Assembly: GCA_050953285.1 (NCBI GenBank)
Contig: JBMNMK010000002.1
Location: 496,001 to 560,000 of the forward strand
Source of the DNA: Olsenella_K sp050953285
GTDB lineage: Bacteria > Actinomycetota > Coriobacteriia > Coriobacteriales > Atopobiaceae
Direction of reading: 5' to 3'
DNA length: 64,000 nucleotides
A program made the translations under genes and the position numbers. The first letter of the stretch is position 1. Every line of letters starts with the position of its first letter. Positions 25,573 to 33,678 of this stretch are shown in pieces. The notes beneath the pieces are model-generated. The model saw nothing but the letters and a program-made list of their open reading frames with translations, did no database searches and was not told the DNA's origin.

Positions 25573-25990
25573 TTCAGCCTCCAACACTCAGTGAAGATGT
25601 GTCGGAAAGCGTACAACACTTGCGTAAACGTCTTGTTAACGGTCCAACAACGGTGACGGCAGTCACGCCCGCATTGTGGAGTCGTACTGTGAGGGGTTAC
25701 GTTATCTGGTGTGCTCTCTTTTACAGCAAGGAAGCTGTAAGTACCCCTTTCTCAAGTATGTAAGGGCAATCTAAGCTATGTCCTAAAGAGCATACTTAGG
25801 CTCAATGCAGTGCATCCGGTCGAGTCTTAGAAAAGACCACAGTATGTTGTTGAGGTTGAAGATCAACCACTAAGTTACCGCTCACGCTCATGTTTGTACC
25901 GTCTGTCGAAAACTGAAAGGAAATATAAAGAAATCTGATAGGTATATTAAAACTATGGTAAACACAGTGAACGATTAAGGATGGTTTCTT
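25573..25990. other. Intergenic control region upstream of the surface-protein gene
   Basis: 418 bp without a supported gene. The last 80 bp become A/T-rich (GAAATATAAAGAAATC, GGTATATTAAAACTATGG) and probably contain the promoter for the surface protein; TATATT near 25940 could be a -10 element. AAGGA precedes the ATG at 25991. No clear terminator or riboswitch was recognised. Confidence 0.4.
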
Positions 25991-28900
25991 ATGAGTGAAA
26001 AAAAGCGACTGGGGGGGGGTTCTTCCAGCCTCTGTTGTAGCAGGTAGTCTCTTACTTTCAACGGCGTATGCAATACCAGCGCATGCTGTAGAACCATCCA
26101 ATAACACAGCTATTACCAATGAACCAGTCACATCCCAAGCTCCTGCAACTCCTGAGGAGACGCAGAAGCAGGCACAGGCTAACTATGACGCAGCAGCTAA
26201 GGCCGCAGAAGATGCTGCAGCAAAGGCAAATGCTTCCAAGAAGGCACAAGAGTCTGCCCAAAGTGATGCCACCACCAAGAAAAACGATGTAGCAAACGAT
26301 GCCAACAATGCCGCCTCTGATGCAAAAGATGCCGCAGACGCAGCTCAGGGCGCAGCCGATAAGAACAGAGATGACGCGGCTAAGACTGCAGAAGACGCAA
26401 AGGATGCCGATGCCGCCACAGACGAGGCAATCCGGGCAGCAGACGATGCGGCCAAGGCAGCAGATGAGGCAGCTAAGGAAAATCCCACTGACGACGCTAT
26501 AGAAGATGCCACAGACGCATCAGAGAAGGCATCTGACGAGGCAGATGCAGCAACCAAGGCTGCAGACGATGCGGCTAGAGCAGCAGATGACGCAAAGAAG
26601 GCCGCCGACGACGCCACCAAGAATGCAGAAGATGCCAAAGATGCGGCAGATGCAGCCGATAAGGCATTAGACGATGCAACCAAGGCAGCAGACGACGCGG
26701 CCAAGGCAGTAGACGATGCAGCCAACCCCGAAGAGGCTGAGAAAAAGGCTACAGATGCCGAGAAGGCAGCAAAAGATGCTGACGGCGAGAAAGCTTCTGC
26801 AAAAGATGCGCTTGACGCTGCAAAGAACAATGAGAGTGAAGCAGCTGATGCTGTTGATAAGGCAGCATCTGATAAAGCAGACGCTGATGCTACAGTCGAT
26901 AAAAGCCAAAGTGCGCTTGATGCCGCAAAAGACAAGCTTGATGCTGCTACCAAAGATGTAGCCGACAAGAAGTCTCAGGTAGATTCCGCAAAGAACGCTC
27001 AGGATAAAGCGGACAAGATGTATAAGGACATGCGTGATGCCAAAGAGGTATGGACTGAGAAGGAATTCTTAGACTATGTTTCCTCCGGCAAGTATTCTGA
27101 GTGGATCAAAGATACGTATCAGGCCGGAAATTCCCAGCTCACCACGAAAGGTGACGGCAGCAATGCTACCTGGGATAATATCTTGAAGTCTCTTGATTTC
27201 ATTGATGAACTCAATGAGTATCGTGTCGCGCATGGCCTGAAGAAGCTTGAGGTAAGCGGTTTTCTGCTTGCAGGACAGACACTTGAGTGTGACCTGCTTG
27301 ATGGCGAAGATGGCTTGGGATACCATACAACGTTTTGGAAAGACGGAGGATTTGCAAAAGATTTAGCATGGGGTGATACTCCCGTCGACCTTTGGTTGTC
27401 AGAAAAAATCATGTTTAAGAGTCTTGCCGAGGAATGCCCTGAAACGGCGAAAGAGGCTGCTACCATCAATTGGGATAATGAGCCAGAAGTTCTTGACTTT
27501 TTACGCAGAGTTGGACCCCATGTCCAAAGGCAGTATAGGCTTTTTAATTTAGGTAGCTGGTGTCCTGATACCATGAACGAAGCCGACAATCTTGATTGGC
27601 GCTCTGTCGATGCGGTGATTGCATTTAGGAACAAGTACGAGAAACGTCTTGAAGAATACGCCAAAGAGATTAATTATTCTGACTACGCCGAGTTTGGCCA
27701 TTGGACAAGCCTTGCCTCTCCTAAAGCCGCTTTTGTCGGCATGGGCTATAACGGCAATTGCCACTCCCCCTATAGAGGTGGAGGAAAATATGCAAATTGG
27801 TTTCGCCAAGTTGCTACCGCTAGTGTGGCACAAATCGACGATTATGATCATACCTATGCAAATCTACAGGACACCCCGCACATCCATGGCACCACTGATT
27901 TCTTCCGTTCGCTGATTGCCCAGCACAGAGGCTCTGATAGTACTGCGCTTGAAGCCGCAAAGAAGGCTGCCGAGGACGCAAAAGCCGCCTATGATAAGGC
28001 AGTAAGCGCCTATAACGAAGCGGTTTCTGCAAAGGATGCCGCAGAAGCTGATGTAGCCGTGGCTAAGAAGGCATGCGATGCAGCAGCTGCTGCACAAAGC
28101 GATGCTGCCGCGAAGCTCTCAGAGGCTGTGTCTGCCCATGATGCAGCCACCGCTGCTGTAAAAGATGCCAATACTTCCTATGATGCTGCATCTTCCAAGG
28201 CCGATCAAGCAAACGCCAATGCTAAATTGGCACGTGGGCGCGCTACTGCTGCCAGAAAGATTGCAGATCAGGCAAAGACTGGCGCAGAAGAGCTGAAGCG
28301 TGCACGCGATGCGGCAAACGAGGCATTGAAGGCCGCTCAGAAGAAGAGCGATGCTGCTCACAGCGCCAAAGACGCTGCTGATAAGGCGGTACAAGATGCC
28401 GCAGCAACACTTGCATCTGCTCAGCAAAACCTCACTGATGCTAAGGCTGCACTTGAGAAGGCCAAAGAGGATGCTGCTACCAAGGCAGCAGCTCTCTCGA
28501 AGCTCACCTCTCGTCGCAAGGCATATGAGGACGCTGTAGCCATACGTGATGATGCGAAGGCCAAGGCCAAGGCGGCCCAGGAAAAGGCTGAGAGCTTGAA
28601 GAAGCTTGCAGCTGAGTATGTGGGTAAGCAAGAGTCGCTTGACATTGCAGCCAAGCGCGCCGCTGAATATGCAAAAGAGCTTGAGACCATAGCAGATGAG
28701 CTGAACAAGATGCCCAACGATGCTGCATTCTTGGCTGATCCCACAACCATTGATCCTACAATTGCATGGCTTGGCGCATACACGAGCGAAAATGCTTCTA
28801 TCACAGACACGGTGTCTCAGTATGCCGCACGTCTGATGGCAGCTAAGGCTTCTGCCGAGAAAGCTGCTGACATGGAAGACACAGTTGCTGCTGACCAAGC

Positions 28901-29186
28901 CGAGGCAGATGAGGCCAAGCAGGCTGAGCAGGACGCGAAGGCAGCTCTTGATAAGGCCAATTACGACCTTGCTATTAAGAACGCTGTCGATAAGGCGGTA
29001 AGTGACACTGATAGTGCGTCTGCAATTTCAGGTACAGGCGCTTCTTGCCTAAAGCAAGCATCGTATGAACCCAAACATATGGCAGGTGTGCCAAAGACGG
29101 GGGATTCGACCTTGCCGGTAGCACCAATGGCCGTACTTGGTGCAGCAGCTCTAGCAACAGCTGGTTTGCGCCGCCGCCACGAGTAG
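25991..29186 (+). CDS. LPxTG-type wall-anchored, Ala-rich coiled-coil surface protein with CAP/SEC10-like middle domain (phase-variable)
   Basis: A large secreted adhesin-like protein of about 1,063 residues. A signal peptide (GVLPASVVAGSLLLSTAYAI, ending PAHA) is followed by an Ala/Asp/Lys heptad coiled coil (about residues 45-355). A globular middle part (about 360-645) contains LDFIDELNEYRVAHGLKKLE and FGHWTSLASPKAAFVGMGYN, resembling the CAP/SCP-like domain of SEC10/PgrA surface-exclusion proteins. A second coiled coil reaches about residue 1020. The C-terminus has a sorting signal VPKTGD (about 1032), a hydrophobic helix and RRRHE, so sortase anchoring is expected. ATG 25991 has the best ribosome-binding site but is one base out of frame because of a G9 run. 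A GTG at 25995 gives the full frame. The domain call is by resemblance. Confidence 0.85.
26011..26019 (+). repeat. Poly-G tract (G9) in the signal-peptide coding region
   Basis: Nine consecutive Gs follow an A7 run at about 25998-26004, inside codons 7-10 counted from ATG 25991. With nine Gs the ATG frame ends after 18 codons. With eight, or eleven, it reads MSEKKRLGGVLPAS and continues through the whole protein. Such tracts change length by slipped-strand mispairing. Confidence 0.85.
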
Positions 29187-29233
29187 TCTCGGGCAACCTG
29201 AGTCATTTCTCGCGCAATTACTTGTTTGTTTAG

Positions 29234-29276
29234 AAAAGAGAGCTTGGGGCATATGCATCCAGGCTCTCTTTTGTGT
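29234..29276 (+). terminator. Rho-independent terminator after the surface-protein gene
   Basis: AAAAGAGAGCTTGG pairs with CCAGGCTCTCTTTT around an 11-nt loop (one mismatch), ending in TTTTGTGTG. It terminates the surface-protein transcript before the fructose operon. Confidence 0.8.
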
Positions 29277-29315
29277 GCTGGCTTTTCGTGAGGCTCTTGC
29301 GTCTTGAGCACGACC

Positions 29316-29440
29316 GTTTGACGGGTTATGACGGGTTGGGCCGTTAAGAGTCATGAAACTACCATTTACCGGCAAATTACGAATGAACGAAAATGACGGA
29401 ACATGAATGTTTTTGTCGGTATATACTCTGACAAGAAGCT
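29316..29440 (+). promoter_or_regulatory. Promoter/operator region of the fru operon
   Basis: TATACT at 29422-29427 is a good -10 element; the -35 region is weak. Upstream lie a direct repeat TGACGGGTTATGACGGGTTG (about 29318-29338) and GAACGAAAATGACGGAACAT (about 29384-29403), which has spaced TGA-CG half-sites. DeoR-family regulators often bind such direct repeats, so these are candidate FruR sites. The assignment is inference. Confidence 0.4.
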
Positions 29441-29458
29441 GAAAGGGGGTCAGATCCC

Positions 29459-30205
29459 ATGTTGGCAGAAGAACGACAGGCGCGCATCTTGGACATGGCA
29501 CGTGAGAGTGGTTCGGTCACCACAGCTGATCTCATGGAGAAGCTCAATGCGTCAGAATCCACCATTCGCCGTGACCTTGAGATGCTTGATCAGCAGCGTC
29601 TACTGACGCGGGTACATGGCGGTGCTACGGTGGGCAACCTTGTTCTACATGACCAGACACCGGCAAGCAAGATGGGACAGAATGCCCCGGCAAAAGCTGC
29701 CATTGCGCGCTTTGCGCGAGATTTGATCCAACCAGATGACTTTGTGTATGTAGACGGTGGGAGCACGACGCTTGCGCTGGTAGAGATTTTGGCGCAGCCA
29801 GAGGCAACCTTTGTGACTGATTCTTTGCCCATAGCGCAGGCACTTCTCGCCAAAAGATGCACGGTGCATCTCTTGGGGGGATCGGTGAAACCGCTGACGG
29901 AAGTTGTGGTGGGGTCAAGCACGCTCGAGGCGCTCAGTCGGCTCAATTTCACCTTGGGGTTCTTTGGAACCAACGGAGCTACGCTTGAACAGGGCTTTAC
30001 CACGCCAGAATATGAGGAAGCGCGCGTGAAAGATCTTGCGCTGCACCGTTGTATTCGCCCGTTTGTGCTGTGTGATTCCAGCAAGTTTGGACAGATTTCT
30101 CCCGTGACGTTTGCGGGTTTTGACGAGGCCACCATCATCACAGAAGCTCTGCCGCACGATGCGCGCTATGGGCAGGTTGACAACATTGTGAAAGCGGAAG
30201 GATAG
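29459..30205 (+). CDS. fruR: DeoR-family regulator of the fructose operon
   Basis: This 248-residue regulator has the N-terminal DeoR helix-turn-helix, LAEERQARILDMARESGSVT then TADLMEKLNASESTIRRDLE, and the linker LTRVHGGAT. The C-terminal sugar-phosphate sensor has the GGSTTLALVEIL and GTNGATLEQGFTTPEY motifs of the family. It is the first gene of fruR-fruK-fruA and ends 3 bp before fruK. By family and context it represses the operon until fructose-1-phosphate is present. Its start ATG follows AAAGGGGG. Confidence 0.9.
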   Translation: MLAEERQARILDMARESGSVTTADLMEKLNASESTIRRDLEMLDQQRLLTRVHGGATVGNLVLHDQTPASKMGQNAPAKAAIARFARDLIQPDDFVYVDGGSTTLALVEILAQPEATFVTDSLPIAQALLAKRCTVHLLGGSVKPLTEVVVGSSTLEALSRLNFTLGFFGTNGATLEQGFTTPEYEEARVKDLALHRCIRPFVLCDSSKFGQISPVTFAGFDEATIITEALPHDARYGQVDNIVKAEG

Positions 30206-30208
30206 AAA

Positions 30209-31114
30209 ATGATCTACACCGTTACATTTAACCCGTCGCTTGACTACATTTTGAGGCTGGATGAGCTCAAGCTGGGCGAGGTCAACCGCGTGAAGTATGA
30301 GCAAGTATTGCCTGGTGGCAAGGGTATTAACGTCTCCATTGTGCTCAACAATTTAGGTCACGCATCGTGTGCGTTGGGTTTTGTGGCGGGCTTTACGGGC
30401 AAAGAGATTGAATCACGCACGTCAAAATTTGGCGTAAAGTGTGACTTTGTGCAGGTAGAAGAGGGTATGAGTCGTATCAACGTGAAGATGAAGGCCAAGG
30501 AAGAGACCGAGGTCAACGGCATTGGCCCTAAGATTACGGCCTCAGATATTGATACGCTCTTCTCTCAGCTGGACACGCTGGCACCAGGCGACACGCTGGT
30601 TATTGCAGGTAGCGTGCCCTCCATGCTTCCTGCGGACATGTATGAGCGCATCATGCAGCGTCTGGATGGCAAGGGCATTAATATTGCCGTGGACGCCGAG
30701 AGGGATCTTCTGGTAAACGTCCTCAAGTATCACCCCTTTGTTGTCAAGCCCAACAATCATGAGCTGGGAGCCATCTTTGGCGTGGAGCTTTCTGAGCGTG
30801 AGGACGTGGTTCCCTACGCCAAGAAGCTGCAGGATCAAGGAGCGCGCAACGTGCTTGTTTCCATGGCAGGCAAAGGCGCGGTCTTTGTGTCCGAGAAAGG
30901 CCATGTGCTCATGTGCGATGCGCCCAAAGGTACGTTGGTCAACTCCGTTGGCGCAGGAGATTCCATGGTGGCAGGGTTTATCGCCGGCTACCTGGAGAGC
31001 GCGGGAGATTTTGAAACCGCGTTCAAGATGGGCGTGTGTACGGGCTCGGCAAGTGCATTTTCTGCAAATTTGGCAACCCGTGCAGAGGTTGAAGCACTGC
31101 TGGCCAATCTTTAG
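30209..31114 (+). CDS. fruK: 1-Phosphofructokinase
   Basis: This 301-residue PfkB-family kinase phosphorylates fructose 1-phosphate to fructose 1,6-bisphosphate using ATP. The N-terminal motif TFNPSLDYILRLDELKLGEV and VLPGGKGINVSIVLNNLGHA are characteristic of FruK. The PfkB signature 2, GTLVNSVGAGDSMVAGFIAG, contains the anion-hole GAGD with catalytic Asp near residue 250. VVKPNNHELGAIFG is also typical. Length is normal. It lies between the regulator and the fructose permease, which supports the substrate. Confidence 0.95.
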   Translation: MIYTVTFNPSLDYILRLDELKLGEVNRVKYEQVLPGGKGINVSIVLNNLGHASCALGFVAGFTGKEIESRTSKFGVKCDFVQVEEGMSRINVKMKAKEETEVNGIGPKITASDIDTLFSQLDTLAPGDTLVIAGSVPSMLPADMYERIMQRLDGKGINIAVDAERDLLVNVLKYHPFVVKPNNHELGAIFGVELSEREDVVPYAKKLQDQGARNVLVSMAGKGAVFVSEKGHVLMCDAPKGTLVNSVGAGDSMVAGFIAGYLESAGDFETAFKMGVCTGSASAFSANLATRAEVEALLANL

Positions 31115-31198
31115 CCACAAGCTAGCCACTTTTGGAGGCTCTGCTTGCACGTAGGTGCAAGTCGGACATAGTGCGGTTTGAGCGTGAAGGGAGTACGC

Positions 31199-33142
31199 GT
31201 GAAAATTACCGATTTGCTAAAGCCCGAAGGCATCAAGATTGGAGCGCATGCCACCAGTCGAGACGATGCTATTGACCAGCTGGTTGCGCTGCAAGCAGCT
31301 TCGGGCAACATCCTGGACACGGCCGCTTACAAAGAGGCCATACTTCAGCGTGAGGCTGAGTTCAGCACGGCCGTAGGAGACGGCATTGCCATTCCGCATG
31401 CAAAGACTTCTGCCGTGAAACAGCCAGGTCTTGCTGCTATGACCATTCCGGGAGGTGTTGATTGGGGCGCTCCGGATGACGGGAAAAGTGATCTCTGCTT
31501 TATGATTGCCGCACCAGAAGGCCAGGCAGACACGCATCTGCAGATTTTGGCGCAGCTGTCTCGCCTGCTCATGCATGAGGAGTTTGCCAATGCGTTGCGC
31601 TCTGCACAGACGGCGCAAGAGTTCCTCTCCATCATTGACAAGGCAGAGGCCGAGAAGAACGCAGAGGCAGCAGCGCCTACCCACGACGACGGGCTGCCAG
31701 AGATCTTAGCCATCACGGCATGCCCCACGGGCATTGCTCATACCTACATGGCGGCAGAAAACCTTGAGAAGAAGGCTCAGGAGATGGGCATCAAGCTCAA
31801 GGCGGAGACGCAAGGCTCTGCTGGTGCCAAAAACATCTTGACCGCAGAGGAGATTGCCCACGCAAAAGGCATCATTATTGCTGCCGATAAGAACGTGGAT
31901 CTGTCTCGCTTTGCTGGCAAGCAGGTCTATTCCACCAACGTGTCTGCCGGCATCAACGAGCCAGAGAAGCTTATTCGTATCATCGAGAACAACGAGGCAC
32001 CTATCCAGGAGGGCAGCGTTAGTGCGCCCGATGCTTCGGGCGAGAAGGACTCGGCTTGGCACGTCATCTACAAGCACCTCATGAACGGCGTCAGCCACAT
32101 GCTGCCCTTTGTTATTGGTGGCGGTATCTTAACGGCCATTGCATTCTTGGTGGACCAGCCTGGTCTGGGCACGGCAAACTATGGCTCATCCATTCCGCTG
32201 GCAGCCTTCTTTAAGACCATAGGTGGGGAAGCCTTCGGCATGATGCTTCCTATTTTGGCTGGCTACATTGCCATGTCCATTGCCGACAGACCTGGTCTTG
32301 CCCCGGGCTTTGTGGGTGGTCTGTTTGCCAAGGCTGGCTATAGCTTGGGCTATGTCCAATATCTCATCTCTGATCCAGATAAGGCAGCTGCTGCCTGTGT
32401 GTCTGGCGGCTTTATTGCAGCACTCTTTGCCGGCTTTGCCGCAGGCTATTTGGTACTGGGTATCGAGAAGCTCTGCGACCACATGCCTGATTCCTTAGAG
32501 GGCATCAAGCCCATGCTCATCTATCCTCTCTTAGGATGCTTGGGTATTGGTGCGGTGATGTTTGTGCTCAACCCCATCTTTGGCGCCATCAACACCGGCC
32601 TGAACAACTGGCTCAATGGCATGGGTACCACCAACATTGTTCTTCTGGGAGCAGTGGTAGGCGGCATGATGTCCATTGATATGGGCGGCCCCTTCAACAA
32701 GGCGGCATATGTCTTTGGTACGGGCATGCTTGCGGCAGGTACTGAGTCTGGCCAGATCATCATGGCTTCCGTTATGGTAGGCGGCATGGTTCCTCCTCTG
32801 GTGATTGCTCTTTCCACCACGTTCTTCAAGAACAAGTGGCAGAAGGCGGACCGCGAAGCTGGTCTGGTCAACTACATCATGGGTCTTTCCTTCATCTCCG
32901 AAGGCGCCATTCCTTTTGCAGCAGCCGATCCTGGCCACGTTTTGCCTTCATGCATCATTGGCTCTGCTATTGCTGGTGCCATTTCTGCAGCTGCTGGCTG
33001 CACAAGCCCCGCTCCTCATGGTGGCGCTTGGGTTATTGCAGTTATTGGCAACCCGCTCATGTGGTTTGTGGCGCTGGTGGTAGGCTCAGTTGTCGGTGCG
33101 CTGATCCTGTCCTTCTGGAAGAAGGCGGCTACGGAGCAATAA
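31199..33142 (+). CDS. fruA: Fructose-specific PTS enzyme IIABC
   Basis: This 647-residue permease imports fructose and phosphorylates it to fructose 1-phosphate. The IIA domain (1-150) carries phosphoryl-His67 in GIAIPHAKT. The IIB domain (about 165-265) carries Cys175 in ACPTGIAHTYMAAE. The IIC membrane domain (about 285-640) has PFVIGGGILTAIAF, the AGYIAMSIADRPGLAPGFVG region and ISEGAIPFAAADPGHVLPS. I chose GTG 31199 because GGGAG precedes it; the upstream in-frame GTG at 31178 lacks a site. It lies 84 bp after fruK, and a hairpin terminator follows 46 bp after its stop. Confidence 0.95.
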   Translation: MKITDLLKPEGIKIGAHATSRDDAIDQLVALQAASGNILDTAAYKEAILQREAEFSTAVGDGIAIPHAKTSAVKQPGLAAMTIPGGVDWGAPDDGKSDLCFMIAAPEGQADTHLQILAQLSRLLMHEEFANALRSAQTAQEFLSIIDKAEAEKNAEAAAPTHDDGLPEILAITACPTGIAHTYMAAENLEKKAQEMGIKLKAETQGSAGAKNILTAEEIAHAKGIIIAADKNVDLSRFAGKQVYSTNVSAGINEPEKLIRIIENNEAPIQEGSVSAPDASGEKDSAWHVIYKHLMNGVSHMLPFVIGGGILTAIAFLVDQPGLGTANYGSSIPLAAFFKTIGGEAFGMMLPILAGYIAMSIADRPGLAPGFVGGLFAKAGYSLGYVQYLISDPDKAAAACVSGGFIAALFAGFAAGYLVLGIEKLCDHMPDSLEGIKPMLIYPLLGCLGIGAVMFVLNPIFGAINTGLNNWLNGMGTTNIVLLGAVVGGMMSIDMGGPFNKAAYVFGTGMLAAGTESGQIIMASVMVGGMVPPLVIALSTTFFKNKWQKADREAGLVNYIMGLSFISEGAIPFAAADPGHVLPSCIIGSAIAGAISAAAGCTSPAPHGGAWVIAVIGNPLMWFVALVVGSVVGALILSFWKKAATEQ

Positions 33143-33188
33143 GCTGTATGCACATCCGACGTATGCGCGCATAAAACGGGTTATGATG

Positions 33189-33223
33189 CAAGGGTGATCA
33201 CGACGGTGGTCACCCTTGCTTTT
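33189..33223 (+). terminator. Rho-independent terminator of the fru operon
   Basis: CAAGGGTGA / TCACCCTTG forms a perfect 9-bp stem with a 12-nt loop, followed by CTTTT. It ends the fru transcript just before the acylphosphatase gene. Confidence 0.85.
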
Positions 33224-33235
33224 GAGAGGACAACT

Positions 33236-33604
33236 ATGAAATGGCCTTGGGCGAGAAAACCAACGGATGGCAAGGCGCACGTGAATGCGACTGGGACCGG
33301 GGCACCTGATATTCCCTTTGGTACCGTGCGGTATCGCCTTGTATACGTGGGCAAGGTGCAAGCCGTGGGGTTTCGCTTTACGGCACAAACCATTGCCCAG
33401 AGCGCAGGATGCACGGGTTGGGTCAAGAATATGAGCGACGGAAGTGTGCTTGTAGAGGTGCAAGGCAGACCTGAACAGGTAGCACGCTTTGAGCAAGGCA
33501 TCATGGATGCGTCTCACGATCCCAATACATGGATAGAGGCACGTCTTCAAGAACGCAAATCTCTAGATCCCAAACCAGAGCGCACATTTCGTACGCTCAT
33601 GTAG
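33236..33604 (+). CDS. acyP: Acylphosphatase
   Basis: This 122-residue protein hydrolyses acyl phosphates such as acetyl phosphate. The active-site loop is VYVGKVQAVGFRFTAQTIAQ, with the catalytic Arg in GFR near residue 46. The Asn lies in CTGWVKNMSDGSVLVEVQG near residue 67. It is longer than the usual 90 residues because of about 30 extra N-terminal residues and a tail. ATG 33236 has GAGAGGA upstream and lies just after the fru terminator, so it probably has its own promoter or depends on read-through. Acetyl phosphate made by the phosphoketolase at 45289 could be one substrate; this is inference. Confidence 0.9.
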   Translation: MKWPWARKPTDGKAHVNATGTGAPDIPFGTVRYRLVYVGKVQAVGFRFTAQTIAQSAGCTGWVKNMSDGSVLVEVQGRPEQVARFEQGIMDASHDPNTWIEARLQERKSLDPKPERTFRTLM

Positions 33605-33678
33605 AGGTTGGACGCAGCGGAGCTGTGCCATGCAGAAGGCAGAACTTGTAAAGCTTTGGGCTTGGAGGCGCCTTCTGG

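Noticed and set aside
26345..26968. 207-codon minus-strand open frame in the coiled-coil region
   Set aside because: Low-complexity antisense of an Ala-rich coding repeat; no start context and no protein-like motif.
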